Source: Patiria pectinifera (taxonomy: Eukaryota > Echinodermata > Asteroidea > Valvatida > Asterinidae). Taken from it: 64,000 nt of DNA. A program made the position numbers and the translations under genes. Positions 1 to 13,200 of the stretch are shown here, piece by piece (position 1 is the first letter of the stretch; the number at the start of each line of letters is the position of its first letter). The stretch is from contig CM057129.1 of the NCBI GenBank assembly GCA_029964075.1, positions 22,559,430 to 22,623,429 on the forward strand, in the 5' to 3' direction. The notes beneath the pieces are model-generated. The model worked only from the letters and a program-made list of their open reading frames with translations, ran no database searches and was not told where the DNA came from.

Positions 1-639
1 AATGTGGAGCTTGTATGCTGATCAGGTGAACGACAAGCATCAGTCATCAGTCATTGAGGCACGCACACACAGGATGAAGTGGGGTGGGGGGTGGTGGGGG
101 AGCCAGAGAGAGAGAGAAAGGTTACGGAGTGAACTTCCTGACTGTAACACCCATAACTACACGCCCCGGTGATTTCACTCAGCCAGTTATTGGGGGGGGC
201 CAGAGGAGTCAACTGTAATTTCCGTACAATTACACAGGCTGGTTGCAGAGTGGAAGTGAGTAACTTAACCTGCTGACCTGGGCTGAACCACCAGCAAAGA
301 GACAAACATACTGTAATGTAGATAGGGATTTTATAACAGCTGGTTAGATGATGTCTTCATGAAAAAAAAGGGCTCTTGGGAGTGGGCGGGTTACCAGACC
401 AGATCAGATTTGTTTACAAATCAAAGTTTGTAGAACTGTAGTCATTGTTCCGTAGTCTGTAACTTAAACAAAAGTTTTAATATTTCACTGGGACGTGAAA
501 ACAGAAAAAACAAATGCATCATTGTTCTCACGGCCTCTGAAACTAGGTCAAGTAATGTTAAGATCAACAAATGTACACAATAGGCACTGTTTTCTACAGT
601 TGTACGTGCTAAAATTCCAGGCCAAATAAAATACAGGAG

Positions 640-835
640 AGCGTAATGGACCCTTTGTGCCTTTCAAAATCAATCAAACATTGCACTTGTCCAATGAGAT
701 CACACATTTTAGTCAGGTGATCAAGGTAGCTCAGTCACACTCTATCTCAAGCATAGTGAGAAATGCACACAAACCAAAGGTGGGCGGGGCTAATTATGGC
801 CAAATTCAGAATGGTCCATTTGTGAATGGATTTTT
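640..835 (+). repeat. Dispersed repeat E, copy 1
   Basis: Shares an ordered series of blocks with the reverse complement of 19066-19262: GGACCCTT, TGTCCAAT.AGATC, GTCAGGTGA, TAGCTCAGTCA, AGTGAGAAATG and AAAGGTGGGCGG. The two copies are therefore the same element in opposite orientation. Ends are not sharply defined. Any translation of this stretch is a by-product of the repeat. Confidence 0.75.
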
Positions 836-1800
836 GAGTGGTTTGTGTGCGTATTGCAAGTAACCAGTTTCATACGTTCAAACCCATATCATGATCACAG
901 CAGAACACACGTAAATGTGCGCACTTGTGAACTCAAAATCAAGGCTGATTGAATGGCGGCAATGGCCAAAATTTTCTTTGATTTCTCAATTCCTTTCTCT
1001 TTCTCAACAGGGTAATTTGTAAACAGAGTATATGACTCGGTGACTTCATCTGCGAACTGTGTTGTATTTTGGACATATATTTGTTCATGGACATATATTT
1101 GTTCATGAAATAACAAAACAAAGGTTGCGACCTTCCCACCAAAAAAAAAAGGTCTTTCTGGGAAAAAATGACAGACATCCCGAAGTGCTGTTGTGAGAGT
1201 GACCAAGAGAAAAATACAAAGTTATTCCTGTCCATTGTGTATGCGTGAAAGACTTCCAATGATTAGCCAGTCTGACACAATTGAATATATTGGTAGTCGG
1301 GTAATTTAGGGACACCTCAATTGTTTACAATTTTTGCAAATGACTGTCAATTCCAATGTGACTTTCACAAGCAGTATTTTTTTCTTCACATTAACTCATG
1401 TTTTTTGGGGAGTTAATTTTGATAAGTACTTTTGAAGAAAATGTGACCTTTTTTGCACTCAGAGACATGCGTGTTAGAGAAGGTCTCACCATTAATATGC
1501 GAGACCGGTAGCGGGGCTGATGTTTTACCCCATAATTTATCTCATAAATAAAAAAAACTGCCCTCTTTCCACAAAACAAAGCTTGCTGATATTCAACATG
1601 GTCTCTTAGTGAACTATTTAGATGATTCCAAACACATAAAGTGACTTCTTAGTATCATCGCCAAATGTTTAGGAAAGTCCCTACACATAAAGGTGGTAAA
1701 AGTGTCTTTTTGTTCTCTTATAAGAAACGGGGTCCTAAACTACACAATTATAAATATATTGTGGTGTGCACCAGGATCAGCCGTACTTGGCTTGTTTTAA

Positions 1801-2303
1801 AGCTATAGTCCATCATTCGCAGCCATCCGAAAAAGTAACTGGCGTATTATTGTTGAAAAACATACTTGGTTGAAAGATAGTAAGTGGACTAAACTCCCTG
1901 TGAAATTAATCTTTCTGGCAAGCTATCATTTTGAAGTAATCAACGAAAGAAGGCCTTTCCAACGGTGCGTCTTAAGACGCACCGTAGGAAAATTAAATTA
2001 GTAGTTCGTTTTGTTATTCGGCGCAGCGCATTGGCACGACGCACAGGCGCGCGCGGTTGCTATAATTTGTCGGATCAGTGCGCGACATCGCTTATACATG
2101 TAGCTGCAATTCAAACATGATTCAGCAACTTTTGATTTGAAATTGAGATCCTAGAATGCTGTTTTTCTCAGAATATACATGTACAGCTGAAGCTGAGCTG
2201 AAACTTCATCAGGTTAGTTGTTTAGTATCCTTCATTAGATTTTGAACACTTTTGTTGCTTCAAACGAACAAAATGCACAAATTACAAATGATGGACTATA
2301 TCT
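1801..2303 (+). mobile_element. TTAA-flanked MITE A, copy 1
   Basis: Both ends are flanked by TTAA (1797-1800 and 2304-2307). The left end AGCTATAGTCCATCATT and right end AATGATGGACTATATCT are inverted repeats. The same element occurs inverted at 18538-19025. TTAA target duplication is the hallmark of piggyBac-type transposition; no transposase is encoded. It carries a perfect 24-bp palindrome at 1962-1985 centred on CTTAAG. Confidence 0.88.
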
Positions 2304-4111
2304 TTAACCAAGTATGGTTTTTCATCTGCGGTGACACATCTACTGGCCACTTGACACTCCCAAACCAACTTGGCATCACGCACCACCAGATGGAGACATG
2401 TCTATATCACATCAGCGCTAAATTGAAGGCGACATTGTGCGTGTGTCAGCGCTTGACTCAATCCCCTCAAAAAGTCATCTTTGACGACGGAATCGTTCAT
2501 GACACTGATGGATCCAGTCGACTTTAGTAGGGGACAGTATAGGGCCGAGTCACAACCCTTCGCACATGTTTTCAGTTTGGAGTCAAAACTTGGGATAATT
2601 TTCGGTTGGACATGTAGTGACATGCAACCAGAGACTTGGAAGTTTTTTTCCTGAGAAATGTCCACATGTGTTAGGCTCAGAAAAAAATGGAACATCCAAA
2701 TGATCTGTGGCCGTAATGGATTGATTATTGTGTTGCAGTCAATGTCATTTAAGGTCCACGAAGCGAGACTGATCGATGTCATGAATTATCTAAATCATCG
2801 CCTGGTAAATATTATTGCATGTGACTAATACTTTTGTTTAAAGCTTGAATCCCAAAAAAAAAATATCTGGATATGCCAGGCACAAAAACTTGCCAAGTAC
2901 AGAAAGTATTGGACACCTAAAGTATTCCACCAGAACCAAAACCAGAACCATCCAGAAGAAAATGTTACTTGCCCCTTTTTTATGACTGCAGCTGATACGT
3001 ATGAGGTCATGCTTTTGTTGGTTTAAACCCTTGAACCCAACAATCGCTGAACAAGGGGTATTGGGAGTATGACCCATTTGTCCTTTGGGGGGGGGGGGTG
3101 CAAAATTCACGTTCTTGTCAGCAAATTATGTCACTGTTCATACCATTCATTGAGAAACTTAGCATCGTATGGTGTCTGGTGTCAAGTCCATATGCACTTT
3201 AAACATCACCTCCATGTTTCAGATGATGTCCCGCCTCCCCCAACCCCACCCTCACTAAGTGAATGGGAGTGTCTTCCTGTATATTGTTTATGGAGGCGGT
3301 CATTGGCAGTTGATAATTGGTTTGAAAATGGCTGTGATATCCTTGCTTTATAGTGCATTGAACTTCCAAGGTAAACTCCAGCTGACATACTGAATGCCTT
3401 GAGACCTTTGCATAACCATCGATCATTGGTTGTGTTCCCAATACTTCCCTTAATTGCACTTGACATTTTAATACCCAATCAGCAGTTTAAAAAAATGATC
3501 TGAATTCAAGGCTTTTTGATTCTCTATCAACGGCAATCACATTTGGATTTATATTTCCTGTTTATTCCCCGCGGCAGATGACTGATAACGGTTTTGCATC
3601 TATATTTGGTGGGCTCCCGCCTCCTCTAACACCATGTGTTAGATAGTCTAATCAAATCGTGTTATCGAAGCGCCGCAGACACCTGGCCGTTTTAATGGAG
3701 ACACGCATCTCCCAACCTTGACCTTGTGTACGAACGACGCTTGAGCAGAGCAAAAAAAATATATCGTGACTGAACGATTTCTTGATTGAGAGAGAAAACT
3801 TGCCAGCAAAATCTGTCTGAACATCTTAACCGTACCAAAATAGAGTTGTTTGCGGTTGCGTCATATTCCACCTGACCTTGACAACTTGTGCACCTGCCAA
3901 GAAAAGCTATGCACTGGTGAGAAAAAAAAACATGGCCCGGGTGGGTCCCGATTTGTTCAATTTGTTCATAGTACGCACGTTTTCTGACAGAATGTTTCAT
4001 AAAAACATGTTTTTTTCTATTACGATTTGTGGACAATTTTGTTTGGAACATTTGAATTTCGTCCGTTTAAAAACAATTTATTCATGGGTTATTAACTATA
4101 TTTTCTTGCAG

Positions 4112-4282
4112 ACACTGCTTCGTGTTGTCTGTCTACGCCAGTTTGGACATTTCCTCACCACTGTGAAAGACCTGAGCTTTGTGTTTGATGACAAGAGCAG
4201 CATTTTCATTGCGCACTCAAGCGAGGGCGCTGTCAACTTGCCGGATGCGAGCACCGAGTCTGACGAAGCGGAGGCAAAGCCT
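4112..4282 (+). CDS. SMG5: SMG5 exon a (pre-PIN linker)
   Basis: The exon follows a pyrimidine-rich acceptor (ttttcttgcag) and ends at gtaagt. It encodes 57 residues in phase 0, starting TLLRVVCLRQFGHFL and ending in an acidic stretch (STESDEAEAKP). The first part looks like a folded helical segment before the PIN domain; the acidic tail is probably a flexible linker. Assignment to SMG5 rests mainly on the in-frame join to the next exon, because this part is less conserved than the PIN domain. An additional small exon in the 15-kb intron that follows cannot be excluded. Confidence 0.82.
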
Positions 4283-7200
4283 GTAAGTTATGATCTTATC
4301 ATGATGGATTTTTTTTCCTGATAGACTCTATGCATGAACATAAGATGGCGATAGGTGACCACGATCGAGAGCCCTTTTTGAGGGAAAGACTGCGTTTGCG
4401 CACTGGTTTGCATGCCATGGGCGAAGTACGCACAAGTCATTTTACTCGGGATCTACACAAAGCCGTTCCATCTTTGCATGAGCGTCGGCCACAGTCAGCA
4501 ATGCATTTGAATGTCCCTCCCAGTGGTCTCCCCCAACTCTCCCTTTGTAACCGTTGAGGGGGTACTTGTGCACGGTGTCCACGAGAGATGTCAATTTTAA
4601 TATAGAGTTTTTACCCTTAAAGGGAAGATACAACATTTGCAAACATCAAAAAACGAAAGGATCAAATTATCACAAAATACCTTACTGGATTGTTAGGAAA
4701 TGACAGTCTTAAGCATCCTGTAAGTGGTTGCTGCTGCTCACTGCACTTTTATTTTCAATTTTTATTTTTTTTTCCAACGCTGGTCGGCCAGTGTGAAAAA
4801 AAAAAAACTTCTTTTCAAAAACTTTTTCATATTTTTATTTAGTTCGTCTGCATTTTTTTTTTTTTGATTACACACCTTGAAGTGGTACAAGCCCCGCTAG
4901 ACTGACATTCTCCTGACTTTACAATTCCCCTATAAATAATTGTCTTTCCGTTTAATTGGGGTCAGGGGGAACCAGACTACAAGAATATGATTGGTTTTCT
5001 CTTTCTTTCAGCATCTACAAGCCCAAAAAAAAAAAAAGTAGTTTTTCCCTTTAAACATTCATGAACTTCATGTTTGTGGTTTTTTTAATTTTCAAATGCG
5101 AAACGCCACATGTTTTCAACCCCACGTCAACACTGCATCAACCTCAAGGTTTTTCTAGTGTGAAAAGGCCTTTAGTGTTTCTTTGGTTCATTCACCTGGG
5201 CATATTTTGCAAAGAATATTCCTTTTTTTCCAGAAATTCTTCACTAAACAGGAACCCAGTGGCACATTATTTGTACTTCCAAGAGTCAGCAAACCCCTTA
5301 TATTATATTACAAAGTATATCTGAATAGTGTTTTGATTTATACTTCAATTCTGCAAAAATTTCCCAAATCTGGTAGGTTTTGAATTTTGGAATTTTTTTT
5401 AGTTGGGTTTTTAGTTTCTCAATAAAAAGGGAACTTTAATTTCAGGGTGAATATTTTATAATCATTTCATCCCAACAACCTGGGATTTTTTTTTCAGTTG
5501 TATCATTTCTATGGAAACTATTTGTGACAAGTTACAATAATAGTATGATTGCTCAAAAGTCCAGCATCTTTGTTCATTAACCACTTGACGATGGGATAAT
5601 TTTTGAAAAAGACAAGATCTATCGGCCAAATTTTACAATTAAGTCAAACACCACATAAATACTGTATTTGTACAATATTTGTATGATACGTCTCACTGTA
5701 ACTTCATATTTTGCAACACTTCGATTCCCCAAGTTCAAGTACAACACACGTTGTGTACAAAGCTAAAGGGAACAATTGACGTGTATACACGTCCGCAGCC
5801 AGAGACTTGGGGAAAGCTTGAAAATTTAACCAGTCACCCGCCCCTGCAAATACAAATTGCCAGATCATGTTTACATGCATGTCCTCTGGCCTTAACTGGT
5901 TAACATCATGAACTCTAGAGGGAGAAGAGGATATAGAGCTGTTAAGTTTAAGAGAAAGGAGGAATGATATTCCAAGGAATAAAGCGCAATGGAAAACCCA
6001 ATCTACATGTCCGGGACGGTGGGATTCACACACAGGTCGCAGCAGTGGAAAGAAAAGAAACCACAGTGCCAACTTATTATGATCCAATCAGACATTGTTT
6101 TCAGAGGAAACGGTGTCTGCTTTGGATTTTTTGCTGGTATTTCTGAAGTGTCCTGCTACAGAACTTATTATTTGCCATACATCACACATTAGTCATTCCT
6201 TCTTTAAAAAAAAACCCACAAAAAAAACAAACATGCACTTCAGTCTCTCCGAGTACACACAAACAGCCCCAATACCAACTGGTCCCTCAAATACACACAC
6301 ACAAAAGGTGAACAGTTACATTGACTCAAACACAGCTATCTGGGCCATTTATCTTATCATGACTAAGTAATAGCTAAACTCAGTGTGCAAAGAAGTAGTA
6401 GGGATATAGATTATGGAGTGTGTTTGTGGTTGAAGCAGGGGAGGAGTGGCTTGCCATAGCAAACTGTCAATATTAACACAATGATACTAGCAAAGTGCCA
6501 AGTAGGCGCATTGATAAAAACCCAAGACAAATAGGCCCAAGTGGTGTACACTCCCCAGGTGTGTGTTTGTCTGAGGAGGCCTATTTGTTAATGGTTAAAC
6601 TGATTTTGAAAGAGGTCATAATGCAAGTTTTTTTTTCCAACCACACAATGCTGGTAAACAAACAGACATATCTTGAGAGCTGAGCTGGTTGTAATTTTTT
6701 CTTCGCTTTATTTTTTCTTTCTTTGTTGTATGTGTAATCTCCCCCCTTGATCTTGACTGTGAACTTTGATTGGAGTTAATGAGATGTTGAACTGGCGGAT
6801 GAGTTGGTGAAGTAAACATTTGTTTTATGATTACCGGGGATAAAGTGTTGTTTTGATGGAAATCCTATTCTCCTGAGATGATTAGAACCGCCCCTTATCT
6901 GATGACTGGACTCATGTAGCAAAGTTTGCAACAGTTGGTAAAGATCTGATGTTGTTTTGTTTTTGTCCAAGGTTGCAAAATGTGGTAAACACATTTAAAT
7001 CGCAATTTTTTTTTTCTGTGTGAATGTTTAATGTCAGGAATCAGAATGTTTATCCGGTCTTTTGATTTAGGATAGGACCTCGTGGACATGGGCGTCGCCA
7101 GGATTTTTTCTAGAGGGGGGCAAAACATATTTTTCCCAAAAAATTCCTGTGTTTCTCAACATATTCTCGATTTATCAGTTTTAGAGGGGGACAGGGACAT

Positions 7201-10200
7201 TTCGTCCGTCCCCCCCCCAACTCATTAAATAATACACCACTTTGACTTCGCGCCCCTTTTTCTTTTCTTTTTTCTCTTTTTTTTTTCTTTTTTTTTGTTG
7301 TTGTTGCTTTTCCAGGGGGGCAAGCACCCCCCTTGCCCCCCCTCGCGACGCCCATGCTCGTGGACCATAACACTCTCTGTATTTACATATACCCATGGTG
7401 CTCCAGGATGGAGAGAACAAGATAAAGTCCCTTGCCAAGGGACATAACATCATCAACTGGTGGTATCTGACCACTGGCTCTCTATGACTCTGCAAAAAGA
7501 ATAAGCCAAATCGGTATTCAGACTGTGTGTGTGCATAACAAGATTTGACGACTGATTACTATTAGGCCACAGACTCCCTTAGGCCTAAGCAACAAAGCAC
7601 AGACTCTTTTAAGGAAGTTGCACATAAATTACATTAAACAAGCCTGTTCCACACCAAAAGTTGCTGATAGAGCGTGTAAGTTTCGCCAGTCAAAGTTCAC
7701 TTTTTATGTGAACGTCTTGGTTTCGAAACACTGACTAGTCTAGTCACAAACTCCCGTGGTTGAATTTACCCACTTGTTATCTGTGTGATTGATTGAACGG
7801 AAGTTGAGGTCAGCATCTTTATTTTTATAACAGTCATCAATTCGCAATATTTTCAATAAGTTGTTAATTGTAATGCATGCTTTTCTTTCGAAATACCCAT
7901 TTATTGCCCGTGATTGGATGGGCCCAGTCAGGAAACAAAATAAGTCCAAAAAGTAGGACGTGTAAGTTTTAATGTGTACACCAATTGGAAATGCTCCAAA
8001 CTTTGGTTTCCTAGTTTTGAAAAATTCAATATTGTTGAAGCCATACTTCCCTAGGGCTGTCCCGAATATACCGAATATTCAGGATCATCAACTGAATATT
8101 TGACAAGCATTTTGCTGGTTTGAATATTAAAAAAAAAAAAAATTAACACACATGCACACATACATGTAATGTTCTTTTAATCGTAAAGTTGCGGCGCTTT
8201 ATTGTCAGATACCACTTTTTTTGGCGATGGTGGTTCATTGTTCCCATCCTTTTAGCAGGTTAAAGCCCTTGACTCTTATAAAATACTGACTGTAAAACAC
8301 TCCAGCTGTCCATAGTATCGCTCGCCTCAGGCAAAGTTTAACCGGCGTGCTTTGTGCACGGCTTTTGACCGGCACGGCACGCAGTTGCAGCTGGCGTGTG
8401 TAAAAATTGATCAGAGTTTCGAATTATCAAATATTCGGCAAAACGCAAGTCCAAACAATCGAATACTAAATTATTCGAAAATGGACAGCTCTATAGGCCC
8501 CCAAATTAGAAGTCTAAAATCTCCTGAAACCCAAACCAGTTAAAGCCAAAAACAAGTCCACTTTGAGTGGAACCTGGTCCCAATCAAACACGAGTCCACA
8601 GCATAGTGTTCACACTAACAACAGTTTTTGTTATAAAAACGCAGCTTGACCATAGATTTTGGATTTTCTACCCCCAGGTAGAGCCTCTTAACCCTGGTCC
8701 AAAACATGAATGTGTCGAGTGCCAGACCCATGTAGAAGATGTGTTGGATCCTTGCTAGTGTGAAAGGGGTTCCTGAAATATCAGGGTTCGACCCTGAAAT
8801 CAGGGGGATTTTTGGATGGTATGAAAAACGCAGCTTGACCATAGATTTGGGATTTTCTACCCCCAAGTAGAGCCTCTTAACCCTGGTCCAAACCATGAAT
8901 GTGTTGAGTGCCAGACCCATGTAGAAGATGTGTTGGAACCTTGCTAGTGTGAAAGGGGTTCCTGAAATACCAGGGTTGGACCCGGAAATCAGGGGGATTT
9001 TTGGATGGTATGAAAGGAGGGCCTCTTGACTAAACAAGTGCGCCACCAGCAGGTTGTGCAGCTACCCAATGAGCCTTTTCTCCCCTATTGCACGGCAACC
9101 ACCCTGCCTATCAGCACTGACCTGTTTTCCTCCCTTATCAAAATTCCCCAGTGCCTTCAAATAAGTATTTTGTTTGCTTCTTACACAAATGCAAATATTT
9201 TCCCTGTGTCAGGTTTAGGAGCAGTCAATATTTTTTAATTTATCACGGGGTAGATAACGGCCTCTGCTTGTTGACCACTTTAATCGGGGTATTTTATCGG
9301 CTCTTGTGTCAGCTTTGCTCCAAATTAGAACAAGATAAAATTGTCTGAAAGGGAAAAAAAAAGGCTTGCCGACACTTGCCAAATATTGGCACAATTATCT
9401 GTGTTATTCAGCCCCTGAGGAGCTCCATTGGAGGTTCACAGGTCACTTGAAGCTGGAACAAATAATGATAATGGAGAGTTTACCCAGTGGGCCAGTTTTT
9501 GGCACACACCCCTCATTCCCCCCCCCCCCAAAAAAAAAAATACACCACGTTTTTTCAAGGGAGTATTTGGGATAATGATTGTTTTTGTTTCGTGCTCAAC
9601 ATTTTCACCAATTTCAGATACTTTTGACCACTGTGCCTCATGTACAACTGATCTGGAGGTGGCAAGTTGAATTTTTGTGGTTTTTACCCCTTCAACAGTT
9701 TTAAAAGACGCTATGAAATAAAAGAAAAAATAAAACAACAAATTGTTATCCCATCCAAAAATATAATTAAAAATTAAAAAATATAAAAATATTTGAAGGA
9801 AATTATACCTAAGCCTGAAATAACTTCCCCCCACATCCACCCCCCCCCCCCGAAAAAAACCCATAAAACCAAACACTAAAACACGTCTGCTTGTCAGCCA
9901 GAACAACATTTTATTTTTAACACGTCCCTTTGATTTTTTTGTTTAAAAAAGAGAAGTCTGTCGCGCCAGCCTTCTGGCTCACCGTCAACATTGGAGTTTA
10001 CTTCGTCTTTTTTTTAGGCTACGAGGGACGACGGGGTGAAATGAATTAATCCAACCGGTTATTGGTATCTGTCAGCCCGCTTCCTGGTACACACGAGACC
10101 CCAGTCAGTGGCCCAGGATTTTCACTTGAAACTGCAACTCCTAAACCCCCCTTCCCCCCTCCAAGCAATCTGTGTTTTTTAGTTAGAGACAGATTTTGCC

Positions 10201-13200
10201 GGAGGAATTCCCAAGACGACATCCATCTTGGCAATTCAAAAGTCTGAAATTCTAATCCCAAGGCTGGCCCCTCTTGCTGAAAGAAACGATAATTATTTTT
10301 AATGGATTAAATCTTTTGCATACGGTTAGCCTATATTTCGGCTCAAAATTGCACCCACTGCAGATGTAACAGCTCAAATGTCACTGTGATTGTTTTAAAC
10401 GCTGTCTAATTAAAGTAGTTCATTCCAAAGTCAAAAAGTTAAGTTACTCGCTTGTTTTCACAATTTCAGGGTGCATTTTTGAGTTGGTGTGCATTTTGAT
10501 GTTCATGCATGGACCCTGATTGAGACTCCAGTAAATGTGTCTGCTGCCCTCTTGTGTTCAGCTAAATTAAAGCAAATGTTTTCTCAAAGGATTATGACTA
10601 ATTTGCAAGTTGGTGGGTTGGATTACAGTGTTGAAATCAAGATTGGTGCAGCAGATAAGCCCTTGCTCTGTGGATAAACTTACTAATTTATTAGTGATTA
10701 TGGTAATCTGGGGTATGATTTGGCACTGGTTAACAATTAACTTATTGTTTTCTTGAATAAAAACCCTGATAACTCCAAAGCATTGATACTTTGTTAAAGA
10801 AACCATTTTTAATGGGTCAAGTAAACTAAGATCTTCAAGGTGTACATTCAAGCTTGCCAGTCACACTAGCCCCCCCAAAAGTTTTAGTGTTGACACATGT
10901 AATTATACCCCCACAAGATGATTCACTACATAATTGATTGCCTTAATTAGATGAAATTAAAACAAAGTCCAATGATGATATAGCAGATGTATCAACTCGT
11001 CGTCTGTAGTGGGTGCCGTTTTGAGGCGACTTTCAACAATTGTTGACTGCTGTGATGTGGGAAATGGCAGTTTTAACACCCGAGGGGCGTGCTCACTGAG
11101 GGGGTTAAAAAGGGCATATCCCACAGCACAGCAGTCAATAATTGTTTTGTTATATCATGGAGCTATAGCTCCATGGTTATATCATGCCAATATATGAGAC
11201 TGAGCTGCTGCGATACTCAGTCGTAAGGCACGCGCGCCGGCCCTACACGCGCACTTAACACAGAGTTAATTTATATGCAACGCAGTGTACATGAAGTAAA
11301 CAGTTATTTTTACAGACTGGACATATGGCCATTGTAGAACATTAAAGTACCGTACTTTATCTAAGACACAATAACAAACATGTATGAGCTTTGAAAAGAG
11401 TTTTTCCTCAAAAAATATATCTCTAACATAAATCATTCGGGGTTTTTTTAAATTAGTGTTGGTGAACGGTGTTTTCACTTCTAATTGGAACACAGTAATT
11501 GAGTAGATGACTTTCTCTAAAATCTGCACATTAAGTCTGTTTCTTCCTTTAAGGAGAAATGCCAACGAAAAAACCCTCCCCCTTCCCCAAAAAATTGGTG
11601 GCATCACTTTAAAAGTTATCTCCAACTAATCACATTTCTTCGTCTGATGAACTAGCAATTCAACCTCCCATTGCACTTACAAGGACCTGTTTACCCCGCC
11701 CGGAAAAAAAATTCCATTTGCCAGGCCGAGCTTTTCAAAGTTCGTCACTCGGGTTGTTATGCAGAGATGAGTGGTCTCCTGACACAACCGAAATGGTTGA
11801 CTAAAAAAATAATCAGGTACCATCACAATATCAACAGCGTCGCTGATTGCAGAAGCGTTAACATCTCAAGTGTTTCAAATTTCAAGTGGCCCGGCATATT
11901 AATATTATTATCTGGGGCGCTTCTTTTTTTTTATCGCGCCCAACGATCTGGCCTAGTTGTTGGCATTGCTGGATATTAATCGCTGGAAAATTGATCCCCA
12001 TTATGTGGGGCATGTTTGCTGATAATTGTCACCCGTTAGCTCCACAAGAAAAAAAAAGCCTTGTGTTATTTGAACTGGCTGATGCAAGATCAGTGTACAC
12101 ACACTGGAGTTGCATAGAAGGATGGTAATAATATCATAATCTTGCCGGGTATTATGGAGTCCTCAAGAGATTCTGAAGTCTTTCTGTGTGACTAATATGT
12201 GATGGTTGATTTTTATTCATGCGGGGCCCATAAACACTCGAGTTGCACTATTCAAGGGTCAAAATCACTTATGGATGTTTTCCAGCGAAATTTTTCCCTC
12301 GACGTCTTTCTTCAAAACAAATTTGACGATATTAGTGGTGGGGTTTTATTGCGTGATTGTAAAAACCAGAATCTTCTGTGTGTAAATATTTTCAAACCCA
12401 AAAAAAAAATTAACCGCTGTTCCTTCAACACGAAGTTCAAATTCAGTGTATGAGATTTTAAAAAGATTTCGACAGAATTTCCGTTTTTAGAAACTATCCC
12501 AAACATACACATGCAACAAAACTTTCAGATTTTCCTGTATTTTGTTGAAATAAAGTCCAATTTGTTATCACATCAATGTTGCATTGATCTGTTCATGTTA
12601 TTGGTTTGGTTTTGTTGATTAAAGGGAATGTACATCATTGGCTTTTGCTGTAATTTTCAGAAATGAACTATTTGGGGGGTTAGTATAATCAAATATTGTT
12701 ACACTGACATGTTTGAAAAAATATTCAAGTAGTCTGGTTCCCTGACTCCACTAAAGATGAAATGGATCACCAGTCTAGCTGGCCTGCACCCGTTCATGAG
12801 CATGGAACCAATTGCTAGCAAAACAAAATTTAGACTTGTTTTTCAACGGTGGTCGGCCGACCAGCGTTGGGCTTCACACCAGGTGCCATAATTTTACAGG
12901 ATGCTTAAGCATGTCATTTACCAACATCCTAGTAAGGTATTTCGTAACAACTTGATAGTTTTATTTTACGATGTTTGCAAATGTTGTATTTTCTCTTTAA
13001 CATGTCCATCATTTTGTTAATAAACTGGGCAACTGACTGGTGACTTATTCGTGAAATAGTTCTCTGATGACTGATGTGTTCATTTGATTGATGTATTATA
13101 GGGTTGGATTGTGGATTTGTGGACTAACTTGTGGTTAATGGTTTCTGTCACTTTGCCAGTTTGTCTGTTGGGGCAATTTTCTGGTTGATTGGATGGCCTT

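Larger units (their letters stand above)
1..4111. other. Presumed SMG5 intron (upstream), no exon seen
   Basis: I found no exon with splice sites and recognisable SMG5 sequence here. Two dispersed elements occupy parts of it (about 640-835 and 1801-2303). The rest is A/T-rich with short homopolymers, including a G run near 3088-3097. An 18-bp unit is duplicated at about 1071-1107. The short open frames present show no family resemblance. Confidence 0.6.

Noticed and set aside
5704-6087. 127-codon minus-strand frame resembling another at 19889-20089
   Set aside because: The similarity comes from two copies of one SINE-like repeat, not from a protein family.
8615-9046. 143-codon minus-strand frame with an internal repeat
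   Set aside because: It is a translation of the 189-bp tandem duplication in a transposon.
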